The notes under the pieces are model-generated. The model was not told the origin of the DNA and made no database searches. It was given only the letters and a program-made list of their open reading frames with translations. DNA of 64,000 nucleotides from Oscheius dolichura (lineage: Eukaryota > Nematoda > Chromadorea > Rhabditida > Rhabditidae): positions 11,966,001-12,030,000 of the forward strand of contig OW051497.1 of NCBI GenBank assembly GCA_932521035.1. The letters run 5' to 3'. Position numbers and translations under genes: made by a program. Below, piece by piece: positions 1 through 12,575 of this stretch. Within the stretch, counting starts at the first letter, position 1, and the number at the start of each line of letters is the position of its first letter.

Positions 1-522
1 TGCGATAAGCGCATTGACGTAAGCCATATGTTTCTTCTAACGAATTTTCAGTCTATTGTCGAATCGTTGGCTCGATTGAGTCAAAAACGTCGTCAGCGTA
101 TACGCGCTGAGCACATTATCAATGAGCTACTACGCATTGCTAACCAAACGCTTGGAGTTGATCTTCAAGTAATGCATAGTCACATGAAAGTCAAATAATC
201 TTTCAGGTCGAAGGGTCTATTAATACGGCGAACGTCCTTAGTCAAAAGCAAGAGGAACAGATTGCTCTTGGTCTGCCTTACCTTATAGACCAACTAGAAG
301 TAACATTCTCTACAGTCCTTATTCTTTATATAATTGTTATAGGCACTTAGCCAGATCGTGATGCGTCAAAACAAGGTGAGATCAAGTAACATGTGTCTGC
401 ATCAGTAATATTTAGACTGGAAAAAACTTCGTAGACCAGTGGAACCAAATTGCTGGACAGGAAATGGTCACCGTGGTAATACTCTGGTAGAAAACATGAT
501 ATTACTCTATTCAGCTCTATAA
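1..522 (+). CDS. 3' end of an unidentified protein-coding gene (truncated by window edge)
   Basis: Five exons can be joined in one frame: 1-18, 52-168, 207-299, 351-375 and 416-522, ending with TAA at 520-522. Each junction has a GT donor and an AG acceptor, intron sizes are 33-51 nt, and exon lengths keep frame (360 nt, 119 residues plus stop). The visible part is rich in charged, probably helical sequence (a KRRQRIRAEHIINELLRI stretch) and ends in a short tail containing NCWTGNGHRGNT. The 5' part lies outside the window, so no domain can be named. I do not recognise the family. Exon 4 is only 25 nt and is the weakest part of the model. Confidence 0.5.
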
Positions 523-697
523 GGCTGCAATCACAATCAAAGCGGAGGGCTCTCTACAAGAACTGTCTACTAGCTCCGTTTAAAATCGACGTTTTTTTTC
601 TTTCGAAACTACAAAGTAATCAAAACAGCAGTATTATTAGTTGGACTTTCTCGGAATATCCAAATTTTACTTGAGCATTTAAAATGTTGTCATCGTA

Positions 698-2323
698 CTA
701 AAAATAAAATAAATTGTGTTGAGAAAGCACTAACATGTTTATCATTTGCTCTTCCGGTTCAGTTTTCTTCATTTCCTCTACGAGCAAATTCTTCACTCGG
801 CCACCTTTCACCTTGTCGTTCCGCGCAGCATTAACAAATTTTGTTCCAAAGATCTTTAACAGGAACTTCTCGATCCCCTAAAAAGAAATGAAAGAGAAAC
901 CTAATAGCCCACTTGGAGGTAGGGCCACTTCGGCGCAGCATAGAGAATAGTAGTGACATCTTCGAGGAAATCACCGCCGAGTTTCCTACAAACGACCGAA
1001 CTGCCGATTAAAATGTATCGCACTCTCTAAGGGACAATTCCTGTCTTTGAAACTCTTCTGACATTAGATTGACACAGCTCAGATTCACATGGAGGAGACA
1101 AGAAAGCGTCGAGTGATCTTTTATGAAGTATATGGCCAAGGTTCGAGCTGCGCTTTTTTGAAATGCTGTAATTAGAATAGAACGTAGACAGGCCTTGCCC
1201 ACTCACCCAGAAGCTTCTGTTTTCCCTCATGGCGATACTCATTCAAACGATCGCTCAGCTTGTTCATCTCAGTTTCAAGGTTCATACTTGTTTCCTTTAC
1301 GACAGTGTAAAACTGCTCTTCCTAAAATGATCTATAAATGAAATGGGTAAAACTAACACAAGAAAAGCTGAAGTTTTTCGAAAGTTCTTCGACAACGCTC
1401 TCGGGCCCGTTGAGATACCCGTCAAGCATCCTGAAAAGATTTTTAACTCGGCTAGGGCGGGAACCCTACAAATTCAAATACTTATCATCATAGGGGAGAT
1501 CCTTTTTCGTCAGCTTCAGATACAATTGACTGTTGATCTAATATTCCAACCATAGAAATATTGGAAATCTACTCTTACTCGAGATGTAACGGCTAGTGTG
1601 TCTTGATCCAGAAATTCCGCCAGCTCCTTTCCGTATTTATTAACTAGTTCTTGATGAATTTTCTAAAAAATGTTATTAAAAGAAATTTAAGCGGCTAACT
1701 TTGAGAAGAGGACATAGACTGAAACCTTTAGAGGATGTCCAGATCAAGTTTGTGATGGCAAATACTATGGCGCGTGGAATTCTCCTGGAAAATTCAGAAT
1801 ATAGAGGAAATTTTAACCAACATCTTCTCCTTAAATAGGCTGAAATTGTTCAGGAGCTTCTCTATATTATCTTCCAAACTTGTGGCCACTCGGAACTTGT
1901 CGTCTGTCTCTAGATACGAACGCATCCATTCACGCGCCTCTTCCATTTCCTGATCTGCAAGATGAACAGGACAAAGTGAATAAAATCAAAAAGGTTACCA
2001 TCGAGCAGGTCCGCGATGGCTTGCGACTTCTCTTCAAGCTCCGTGTCAGCAATTGCAATGTAATTGGTCAGTGTAGTCTTAGTCTCTTCCAGGGCCGAAA
2101 GCAATTCGTCATAGTTGCACTGGCTCTAAACATGATAAAATGGAATAGACAACAATATTCACCTCCACAACTTGACTGCCAGGTACTTCTTCCTTGTTAG
2201 CATGGAGCGAAAGATTCTGAAGCTCTATTTCTAGCGATGTATTGTCCGATGTTCCCGGGATGCTACTACTTCCGCCGCTAGGAACAGTCTGACCGTCTTC
2301 GCTGCTCAGATCACCAGTGTCCC
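698..2323 (-). CDS. Coiled-coil/spectrin-like protein with a C-terminal IST1-like segment (partial model)
   Basis: Reading the - strand from high to low coordinates, clear coding blocks bounded by splice signals occur at 2163-2323, 1999-2125, about 1820-1954, about 1600-1660 and 1207-1323, with two well-joined terminal exons at 913-985 and 698-877 (stop TAG at 698-700; 35-nt intron between them). The middle blocks are helical and resemble a spectrin-type bundle (AREWMRSYLET..., LLNNFSLFKEKM). The last exons contain VTTILYAAPKWPYLQ and KIFGTKFVNAARND, which resemble the IST1 core of the neighbouring gene (AVISILWAAP, YGKPLAEAARGN). Joins among the middle exons were not all resolved, and the 5' end is unknown because 2323 is a splice acceptor. 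It may be two genes. Confidence 0.45.
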
Positions 2324-3406
2324 TAAACAAATACAAATCAATGTACAGATGTAACTATCCCCTAAAAATATTTGATCTATTGCACACTAGGGAAAAATAA
2401 TGACTGTGAGCTAGCCGATCGAGTTCCTTTTATTTGGCAATAACGGTCTTGGTTTCTTACGCCGTCTAATGAATATTCATATGGGCAACGCGGTCGAGCC
2501 GTTCTACGACGATAAACAAATCATCTCGACTGTTTGTAAACTGTGTTGAAATACCCACTTGGAAGGAACGATTGGCGAAATAAACATCTCAGAAGCGTCA
2601 GTACCAAGCCTTAGAAGAGGTCGTTGTCGTCTGTGCCTACGATCGGAAATGAACTAGACGAGGAAAAAAACAAAAGGGATGATGTTTAAGTCACGGGACA
2701 GTAGCGTATGATCGTGCTTTGAGGAAAGCTGAACAGTAATAGCCGAGTAAGAGCAATGAATTGTTACACCGCTGCCCGAGTGGGGGGTTGGAGACAGGGC
2801 TGTGAGTGTAGCTGATGAGTAATAACGAGAGCCACAGAAGAGAGTATAAACTGAGATGACCATGGGAAAGCCCAACGTAATCACACTGTCAGCGGTGAAG
2901 CGACTGTTTGTGGGGGGATGGACAGGGCAGCGGAAGGAGGGGGAAGGCGCGGACTTACAGTGATGAGAAAGGCTGCCATCAAAAGTCAATGCTGAGAAAA
3001 GAAGGGAGAGCAGCCGTTCTAGCGATGGACTGTTCTACAATAGTTAGCATTCGTCGGACGTTCGATTTAGTTCCGCTGTTTGTCTGCTCCTAAAATCGGC
3101 TATTAGCATCGGGTTTGAATAGGAATTCCAATGAAATCACTATTTCTCAATCGTGAGAAACTATAAGCTATTTACGAAAGGCTACTTCGATGCACAACGG
3201 TCTACGATGGACTCAGAGGCTGGTCGATCACCTGGTCGCGTATTGATCTAAACATGGTTCCGTTCGTCGCAGAGCAATGCCAAAAACGATAATTTATTTT
3301 AGAATAAGGGTGACAGTTCTAAATGGATAATGAAACTAGTTACTAACCAACCGGATAGGTAAAAATATTGGGCAGCTAACAGAAGACTATGCAATGAGAG
3401 CTACAA
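2324..3406. other. No gene identified
   Basis: The stretch separates two - strand genes. It should hold the 5' end of the downstream coiled-coil gene, whose first visible exon starts at a splice acceptor, but I could not choose a start exon. A 111-codon open frame at 2654-2989 (-) has no splice or composition support. Confidence 0.4.
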
Positions 3407-4620
3407 TTAAAACGAGTCATCCCAAGAATCATCAGGAATTATGTAAACTTCCGAAGAGGCCGGCTGTTGAGCGACTGGATCTTCTGCTAGAACAGATTCT
3501 TTGGGCAATTCTTCAGCTTCGTCTTTCTTAGAATCGAAGATAGGAGAGCCTAATTCATCCTCTGAAAATGGGAACTTCGACGGCGTTGTTCAACAACTTG
3601 TCTAAACTTTTCAAAATTAAAAAGACATACCATTTTCCTGCAACGCGATTCTGGATTGAAGCCGTTTACTTCGCCGAGGAGTAGCCACGGGACTGATATT
3701 CGGTTCAGGTAACGCACCATGATCTTCCCTAAATAAACAGTAGACTGAAAACAAAGAAAGGATCACCCGCAACGAGGAGTACTTGTCATTGGCGACATCG
3801 GCCGTTTCGGTGTAGTATCAGTGCCTTTTGTTGTCAAACGGTTCCGGCAGGGTTTAGAAATTTGAGACGATCCGTATAAACGAGCTTCAGGAAAAAACCG
3901 TCTCCGTTTGGAAGGTGTAAATCGAGCGGCATCTCTGGAATAATTTTCATTTTAAAATATAGGGCAAATACTACCTCTCTAGAGCAGTTTTAGGAGAAAA
4001 TAAAGCTTCTCCGTCCGAATCATCTCCTTGGTTCATCCGTTTTTTAGATTTTTCCTCATTTCTTCTCTTTATATACGTCTCCACATTACTTTCTATAAAT
4101 TTTAATATTATTTGTTTATTATATAACTTTCTAAAGGTCCGAATGAAAAAATTAAGAGAGAAAATACCTAATTTTGTTTACAAAATGCATTAGACTCGAC
4201 TAAAATGGCCAACACTTTATATTTTTACAGTACCATTTCTAAAAATCGTGGAAAAGGATATTAAATCTTTAAAATAAATTGTAGAAACACTCACGAAGAT
4301 GTAACATGGCTGTTTCATGTATCTTTTTCAGTAAATCTTCTTTTTCTTTGTCCTTCTGAGTCTGTTTCTGCTTTTTACTGAAGACAGAATTGGTTCTACG
4401 GCAGAAACGTCTCTGAACCAAAGTTAGCAAGAATTATAAAAAAGAATACCAGACGGTGACTTGTTGGAGTATTAAAATCGTTATCTGCCCCTGCTGGAAA
4501 GGTCTGAGATGGTGTATACGTTGACGATTGTGAAGCTTCCTCCTCTAGTTGGGTTCCCGAATTCAGAATCTTGTTTTCTTCACGCAATGTTAGAGGACTG
4601 GGCACCATTTTCTTTTCCAT
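3407..4620 (-). CDS. Basic, probably nuclear protein of unknown family
   Basis: Six exons on the - strand: 4450-4620, 4295-4412, 3975-4092, 3767-3934, 3631-3728 and 3407-3561. All have consistent phase, start at ATG 4618-4620 and give 275 residues. Exon 1 is polar and S/T-rich. Exons 2-3 form a charged helix (KKQKQTQKDKEKEDLLKK, ETYIKRRNEEKSKK). Exon 4 is strongly basic (FTPSKRRRFF), exon 5 has TPRRSKRLQSR, and the tail is acidic, ending IPDDSWDDSF. Repeated S/T-P sites (SPK, TPSK, TPKR, MSPM, STP, TPRR) look like CDK-type phosphorylation sites. No signal peptide or membrane segment is present. The composition suggests a chromatin- or cell-cycle-associated protein, but that is inference; I do not recognise the family. 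Confidence 0.7.
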
Positions 4621-5499
4621 TTTAGGGGAACCAGTCGTCGAATCCCAGAATATAACGGCTAAAACTTGCTAGTTCATATTGAAGAAGAACCCACGCTCCG
4701 AAGGTTCCTCATTTTGTGATGCAGAGATTTTTGAGGTATCTGGGCATTCGAAAGAAAGGTTCCACTCTTTCCATATGTTACCTCCTCGTCGAAAATGATA
4801 GGTCATTCTGGAAAAAGCTCACAATGAACGTCGATAGATGTAGACACTTTGAAGAATATATCAAGGCCAATAACTGTTTTACAATGCTATTTCTAGTAAT
4901 TTGAAAGCCTCTTGATGCGAGGCTAGGGAGAATCTAAAGCAGATTTAAAAAGATTCGCTTCCCACCACTGACGCCGCTTAGATGGAGCGCAAATACGCGC
5001 GGTTCTTTCCCGGGTCAGCCATGACTCACAGGCGTTATTTCTGAGCCTTTATTTGTTGGATTTCAACATATTCCTCTTATATGAGCCCATGGGTAGTCTA
5101 GATGTTTCTTCATGATGCATGAGTGATATTCTCTTGACGGTTTCGCTTCTTTTTATCCCGCTTTCCTTTTTCCATGCTAAACCCACCGGAAAATAAGGAA
5201 AGCCTTCTATTTTATTGAATTGCTAGTTTTAAAAACGTTTACCTCGTCTGTTGCGTAAAAAATGTAACACAATGCATACTTCCATCTGCAAATTGCTTCT
5301 TTTCAAGGAAATTCCCCGCCTATCTTTCTTTGATTTCGCCATCACACTTGAGACTGCGCTTTTCTCATCATTCTTTTCTATCAAACTCGCGTCCCCAAAG
5401 TTAGCTTTCAATGGAAGAATCATCCTGGTGGTCTTACATGCCCTGGTTTTCTAGTTTGTGTCCTTCTTAGTTATTAACCACGGTCTCTTTTCAGCAGAC
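4621..5499. other. Intergenic: divergent promoter region
   Basis: This separates a - strand gene (start 4620) from the + strand IST1 gene (coding start 5500). It should contain both promoters and the IST1 5' UTR. A TTTTCAG acceptor lies at 5489-5494, just before the IST1 ATG, so an upstream non-coding exon or a spliced leader is likely. Open frames here have no support. Confidence 0.5.
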
Positions 5500-8400
5500 A
5501 TGTCTATCTCATGGGGAACCCAGTATCCCAAGCTAAAGACGAATCTTCGTCTGGCCATCAATCGACTGAAAATGATGGGAAGGAAGAAGACTGAAATGGC
5601 AATGAAGGCCAGGACTGAAATTGCTGAATATATTTCTGGTATGTATTTCATGTTTCGTTTAATTTTTTGAATCTTTTTTTCAGTGCATAAGGAAGACCGG
5701 GCTAGAATCAAGGTAGAACACATCATCAGGGAAGACTATCTTGTGGAGGCGTATGAAATTTTGGAAATGTATTGTGATCTATTGTTGGCACGATTTGGAC
5801 TTATAGAACAAGTCAAGTAAGCTCTGGGCAGCTCTGTTTGTATATAAAATATTTGTTTTAGAGCACTGGAGGAAGGTATTGCTGAGGCAGTGATCAGTAT
5901 CCTCTGGGCTGCTCCTCGTATTGCTACTGATATTACCGAATTCAAGGTGGGAAATCTTTTATATTACCATTTCTATATTCTTTTCTATTAATTTCATACA
6001 GCGAAGAATACTTTCATACAGTTTTTTAAATTATTCCGGCCTTCAATAAGCGAAATTCAAACAAAAGATGACTCACGCATTTATTGAACGAGCCGTATCA
6101 CTGACTTTATCGATTGTTGCGCGCCCCTTGCTATTTCGAAATATTCCAGGTAATCAATGATCAACTCACCCACAAGTATGGAAAACCACTGGCTGAAGCT
6201 GCTCGTGGTAACCAGTTGGAATTCCCCGCCAAGGTTAATGCCCGTCTTCTGGCAAAACTCAGCGTGGCTGCACCACCAAAGATCCTTGTAGAAAAGTAGG
6301 CAACGTCCATCATTTCAAAGGAATTTTGTCTTTTTAGGTATATGATCTTGATCGCCGAAGCTGCTGGAGTTGAATTCCAACCTGACCGGGATATTATGAG
6401 GGAGGACGAGGTCACTCAAGCTGAGCAGATGCTTATCGACTTCAAAAACGCTGGAGGAGCTCCTCGACCTCCACCAAATGACGGACCTTTTGGAGGTGGT
6501 GACAGCGGTAGCGGTGGCGGTGGCGGTGGATACGGATGGCAGCTTGCTGGAGGCCCTCAAGCTCCCAGCTATCCTCCCCAAAGTATGTTCTTCCTATTAT
6601 TATCTTTTCATTTTTAAACTTTTCCAGTACCTAGTGTACCCTTGCCATATGGAGATGACGGTTTTTATTCGCCATCTTATGGTGAGCCCTGTGTACCGGT
6701 TATAGAAATAATAACGCGGGAAATTTCAATAATTTAGCTTGCTCTGAAATTAACAAACAGCTAGAATTAACATCACTGCACCTGCTGACGTTTTCAATTC
6801 TTAACCTTCACTTTACAGGCGATGCTACACAAGGCGGCAATCCTCCCCCTCTCTACGCTCAACACAACCCGACTCCTAATATTGCTCAACTACCTCCACC
6901 GCCTGCTGGTACAGGTAAAAACTACTTTCCTTTCAAAATTATCCACTATCTGTCGACTTTTCTTTCTCGAATAAAATCCGGTTTATTCAGATGCTGACAG
7001 TTCTTTCTATGATGAACTGGGTGAGCTAATCACTATTTAGCTTGTTTATTAGTTGCTTCCCAAGCACAAATTTCTGTTTATGTATTGTGTTGTCGGTGGT
7101 TGTACAGCTTGCACCGTTTTAACCTCTGCCCATATTAACATTTCCAGACGGTTACGCTAATCTCAAGGGAGGCAGCGCTCATCTCTATGACCAGGTTCCC
7201 CGTGATTATGACAACAACGGGTAAGGAATTAAATCTTTCGAGAGTTTAAATACCTTCTTTAGAGGATATGAAGTACCAAATACAACACCTGTGCTGCCTA
7301 AAATTGGACCCAATGGCCTGCCTATTGGACAAGAAGCCAACTATCCTTATCTCAGTCAAAGAGTGGGTCCTTTCAGTATTTTTTTTTTTTAATAACAGGT
7401 TTAAAAGGGAAAATAGGAGATCTACGAGTTCAGTTGTCTTTTGTTTTTTGCCAACAGCTGACTAGTAGTTAATTAGACATAAGAATCTTTGGTTCTCCTT
7501 ACGCTTGCTTGCATTGTGATTGCATACACGAGTGTTCGAACTCTTTGACCTGTTCCCAGGAGGCTCCTCCTATTCAGCTCTCGCCTCTCTTCTACCTCAC
7601 TGGTTAACCTGGGATCATAAAACAAAAGGCATTCACGTGTCGGAGGCCGCTGTCGTCAGTCAGCGACCATCTTCCCACCTCGTTGTCTGCTTCTTTGCGG
7701 CGTCTGAAACAGTTGCCTCGCTAATTCAGTTATCGCCGAGAATTAACGCCTCTATTTAGTTGTTGAGTCCTCCCAGCTGACAGACCGTGAGCTGATTGTG
7801 AGGGAGATTTCAACAGCCCCGCCCCTGCTTCCATTTAGGCCTTTATCATAGCGATCTACTCTGTTGAGTCTCGCAATCTCTAAAAAAGCCTTTTCACCCT
7901 TAGGGACACCATCTCTCACGCTTTCCACAACTCTAATGGTTCTCTTCATCACCAATCGGGGCTCGTTCCCAGAAGGAAAGATGAAGGCTATGTGCCAAGC
8001 AAAAGAAACGTTGACCTGCTTTCTGCCCGAGCAGCATGTTGTTGTACGTACATAGAAAATGAAATTCGCCTATTCGGACAACTTCCTCGCCCCAAAAATG
8101 ATCATTTGCCTCGTTCGAATTACGCCATTCAGCCATAGGCAACATCTCTTCCCTCTGCAATTTATGGCATCTTGCAAGACGGATGCCCGGAGTACCAGGA
8201 AGAGCGCTAGGCCTCTCAGTTTCCTTTCCCCCCGTTGGAATTTAAACCAGACGTGTTCCATATTTTCGCCTTGTGCCAATCTGAAATTTCTTCCTTCTAA
8301 TGTTATTTCCTGCCTCTGTTCATTGAATTATCATCGGATTTTACAGCTAGGCGTTGTTTCTGAAGGGTGATCATTCGTTCCTTTTAAACATTCTTGTTTT

Positions 8401-9120
8401 TGATCCTGTCACAATAGGGTGGGTCTGCTCCTTCTGTCCAGCCACTTTTTGCACCCCATTTAGAAGCATTTGGACTCATCACATATGCCTTCTTCTCTTG
8501 TCACTCCTCATGGCATAATACTTCATCTTTGAGCATTCAGCTTTCGGAATGCTGCTGATGAGCCGCCGCAGGACCATCACGGTCTCTGACTCCAAGAAGC
8601 AAAAACGTTGTAACTCATGCAAGCGGAGCAACAGTGCCAAACCAAGCAAGAAGTGCACTAATGTATGATCTCCTCCGTTGCTTCTGCTTCCTAAAATAAG
8701 ATATTTGTGTGTGTGGGTGCTGGACACTATAGGGTGCCACACGCGCACATCCCGGGGGGTTATTAGATTACTGTGTGTGAGGAACAAAAGGGTTTATGAG
8801 ATTTTCTGACCAGAAACTAGGGGAAAACGATGACCTCCTGCAAAGTACCTATTACTTTTTCTTTCAGAACTCAATGATTGACGATCCCAAGAAGGCTCAC
8901 AATGCTCACAATCCGACGGCTCCTCCGCAAAGTTTGAAGAAGCCTGAAAATCTGGACAGCGGTATGTTTTCTTTTGCTCGAGTCCTTATATTTATCTGCA
9001 TATACAGAGATTCACTTCCCCGAGCCGCCGAGTAGCTTCACTTCTGGTCCTGCAACCAACAATGAGATGGACTTCGACGAACTGGCTCGTCGCTTCGATG
9101 AGCTGAAGAAGAAGCCGTGA
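5500..9120 (+). CDS. IST1: IST1 homolog, ESCRT-III-associated protein
   Basis: IST1 is an ESCRT-III-like protein that works with CHMP1 and VPS4 in endosomal sorting, tubule fission and cytokinetic abscission. Twelve exons join in frame: 5500-5638, 5684-5816, 5862-5946, 6150-6295, 6338-6582, 6628-6681, 6819-6914, 6991-7020, 7148-7220, 7263-7362, 8868-8961 and 9008-9120 (435 residues). The N-terminal ~190 residues match the IST1 domain: NLRLAINRLKMM, ARIKVEHIIREDYLVEAYEI, CDLLLARFGLI, SILWAAPRI and LSVAAPPKILVEKY. The middle is Gly/Pro-rich and disordered. The C-terminus, FDELARRFDELKKKP, fits an MIT-interacting motif (MIM1), as in the human protein. A TTTTCAG site sits immediately upstream of the ATG. 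The last-but-two intron (7363-8867) is unusually long for this window, and exon 8 is a 30-nt microexon. Confidence 0.95.
7363..8867. other. Long IST1 intron without recognised content
   Basis: A GTGGGT donor follows the codon ending at 7362, and a TTTCTTTCAG acceptor precedes 8868. Several open frames of 65-103 codons lie on both strands, but none has exon-like boundaries or a recognisable product. I see no mobile element or RNA gene in it. Confidence 0.5.
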
Positions 9121-12100
9121 ACATCGTTGGCCTGTTGTCATACCCCCTTGCCCTATAATCAAACTAACTTTGTATAAATTTTATTCTACGGCTGAGGGTC
9201 AACTCTACACTTCCACTATGTGTGTAAAAGTGTTTTTCTGTAATGTGTCTCTACCAATTATGGTTGTCAGTAAATATAAATATGAACTATTTCGTTCTTA
9301 AAACAGGTAGATATGATTGGAGAAAAAACGGCTAGGGAGCCCCTACTCGGAGTAAATTACACCCTACCCATCCCGAGTTTCATTTGAGTCAGGGAATTGG
9401 GTTACAGACATATCGAAGGCCATGTTCTCTGCACAAAACTAATGATAGATAGATTACTTCACCTATTTACGTACTCCATAATTACTGTCAAAACAATTTA
9501 CACTTTTCATCCATATCAAAAGTGAACTGTATCTACTAAAACATCTGATTAGATAAAATTCGCCGTTCCCATGAAATATTCCCTAGAATAACCACGACAA
9601 AAGTCTGGCGAAGGACAAACTAGTGCGGGATTTCACTGTCTCCTCAGAGAACACGGTCTCATTATCTACGGCATATAACGGATGTGAACGATGGTTTTCC
9701 GCGTCGCGCTACGACCTCTACATGAGACATGCATTTACGTCTGTCCAAATGTGACGGGAAAGCATAAAAAATCCTATTGATTACGAGATTTCCTTGACGA
9801 ATTTGACAACTTGAGAAAGACCATATTGAACAAGCTTCCCTGCCTCTCTAGGAAGGACTTGCTGCCATCGGCCCCAGAAAAACGCCCCGCTGTCTGGCGT
9901 CACTGTCTGGGTCCCCGTATACGGGCGTGATCAGAGATTGACAGTAGCTCATGGACTAATATATTCAAACAAGGTGCTTCGTGATCTAGGCTGCTCTCAT
10001 AAGGCGCGCGCAGCATATATGCAATGTTTGCCCCTACCGAAGATGCCCCATGGCTTCTTTGTACACTTGGTCCGCCGACGTTTCTTGATACATGTGCTTC
10101 TCCCGTTACGTAACCGGCGACTTTTTCTTTCAGCTCGGAAGACCATACTCTACGCAGCCGAAAAAAACAAGCTCAGATCTCACAGGCAGCCCCCATTCTA
10201 GATTTCTATATCTTTTGCCATTTCTTCCATGAAACGTCTCTAGTGCCTATAGGGCAGTATTTCCCCTACTGTCTTTTGTAGTCAGTGTCATCTTCCTTTC
10301 TTACTATTTGCAGTTAGGCAGCCAGTATCAAGCATTCTAGAAAAGGTCGTAGGCTATCAAAGATTGGACCAGATTTAGAAATAAACAAACAACACAAATC
10401 AGTGGCTGAGTTTTCCAAGTAAACGTGCGGATTAGCAAGCGCCGCTCTTTTTAAGGGCCGGGTGCCACCTGCTGCTGCCAAGTCGGCTCTCCTTTCACGT
10501 CTGTAAGTAGAGTGCCAGGAAACTAGCCAAAAAAAACTAGCCAAGTCCTTCTGTATCTGTTTATCCGTCCTCTTTCCTCAAGGTTTGTTTTGCAACTCCC
10601 AATATTGCTCGGCGACGGTGTTGTTTTTGTTATGGACCGTCTAAAGCAGAGTTGCCCATCTTAGTAGAGACCAGAAGTTCACGGCACGTTTTTCTTTGAG
10701 CTCGCGGATGAATTTCACATAAAGGCTTCCGTATTTGCAAGCGGGAGGGATCACTTCGCGTTTTGCAACGGACCGAGAAGCGGAAACTGTTTTTCTTCTT
10801 CCTTTCGAGGCCCGTTTTCCGATTCCGGAATCTTCAGCGGAGGTCTCCGAACAGCAGCAAGCGGCGCGACTTTTGTTTGCCTGATTCGAGACAGTTGGTG
10901 GTTTGTTTTAGCGGTGAATAAGGCAGCCAGGAGGCTAGAGAGTCTCGAGAAAGCTCCCGAATTAGTGAGACGCAGGACGCCCGCCCAGGAAGGTCCGCCC
11001 CCGTCTATCGTATCCAGAAACGGGAACCGGCCGCCGAAGAAGGTCTCGTCGTAAGCACTCACTACCGTAATCCGTGTTGGGCAGCTTTGGCAGACCACCC
11101 CTTTTCCGGGGATAAACAGAAGCACCGGTTTTCCGACGGTGCCCCGGAAGGGCTATCCACTCTTTCCGGGGGTTCTGCCATGTTCCATCCATGCCCTCCT
11201 CATCCGCTGATGCCATTAGCCCCATCTTTCGGGGTTACGTTTACAAAAACAATACTGTTTAAGTGCTCGTGATCGCTCGAGTGGCTTCTTGCCAAATCAC
11301 AGACTTTGCCCTTCTCCGTCCCCTATTTATCATATCCGTCCCGCTGTCCAAGCCTTTCACGTTCCGACTGACCACATGTTCTACCTACATTTCTTAATCC
11401 CCACATCCTCACGTGTGCGTCTTTCTCTTGTCCTTGACGCCCCTCACCAAATTGTCTTAATTTCACCAAGTACTTTATAATCTCGTAGCATAGTTATGAA
11501 TAAGTACAGCGCAATGTTAAACTAAGGAATCCCAAATGCCATAAAGCAGAGCCTCCGCCTGAAAGGCTCAGATCCGTCGAGGGTCTTTTTCCGTCTTTGC
11601 CGTCGAAAGTGAGTGTAAAGTTTCTGCTGTTTATGTGCATATTGCGTATCAGCTTCTAATCTTCCTCTGAATAATACGAATTATAAAAGGCCAGAAGCAG
11701 TTAGCCCAAGTGACCTAACTGTATTATTGCAACCTCCCTTACGCAAGCCTAATCTCCCTTTTGGTTCTTTACCGCACGGACCGGTAGTGCTCCATTTCTG
11801 GCGAACAGTTGCCAGGGCGGGGTTCCTTTTGGTTATATGGCTGTGGCCGACCTGGTTAAGGGACTCCACCGCCATTTGCGTCGAGCCCGAGTGTAACAGA
11901 ACCCCCATCTCCTTCCTCGGCGGCGGTTGATTCATTCGCAGCTGCACTTCCCAATGGCACCCTCTCTCATTCTTAACTCTCCAGTCCAACTGGTGTTGTC
12001 CAAAACCTGCATTCGTATTCTTCTCTTGTGCTTGTTAAGACCGTATGCCCGGCGAGGTGTCTGTCGGCCAGGCAAAAAGAGCGCTGCAATGGCGTCGAGG

Positions 12101-12575
12101 TTTCTTTACTAGTCATTATTATGGAATCTGGGCCCCAATTGACCCGAATGTAGTGCGACAAAATGAGAGAAGAGTCCGCCCTCCTCATCCTTTCCTCAGT
12201 CAAACCCTTGCTTTGGCCCGGCCGAGTCATCAGCTGACTTCAGCTGTTGTCCTTTCTCTGCCTCGCGGAGGTCGCCTGTTACCTAAGAGGTTGGAGTCCC
12301 TCTCATCTCTTCAAGTAAGCCATTGTAACATCCACTATTGATGAATAGTCCCGTCTCTGTTTCATAACAACTCACAAATGGATTTCTGACTGAGTCTGCC
12401 TTTCTCCATTGTTATCTCTACCTCTATTTCGAGAAGATGCCGCAACAGGCGCTTGCTTCTTGTTTTCTCTGCCACTTTCCCTATTTTCCACACTTGACCC
12501 GCGTTGATCAGAAATCTTTACCCATTTGTTTCTCTTGCTCGTCATTCTCCCCCCGGCTATTTTCCCTGTTTCAGG
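9121..12575. other. Long intergenic / 5' region upstream of SRF
   Basis: No coding exon could be recognised. The 3' end of IST1 lies at the left, with AATAAA-like AGTAAATATAAA near 9270. A pyrimidine-rich tract and TTTCAG acceptor at 12568-12574, directly before the SRF ATG, suggests a spliced 5' UTR whose first exon may lie here. Open frames up to 124 codons (for example 10751-11125, - strand) lack splice context and look random. Confidence 0.45.

Noticed and set aside
2654-2989. 111-codon open frame on the - strand
   Set aside because: No splice sites in phase, no conserved motif, low-complexity composition; overlaps a + strand frame of similar quality.
10751-11225. Two overlapping - strand frames of 124 and 87 codons
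   Set aside because: Overlapping frames in GC-richer non-coding DNA, without exon boundaries or recognisable product.
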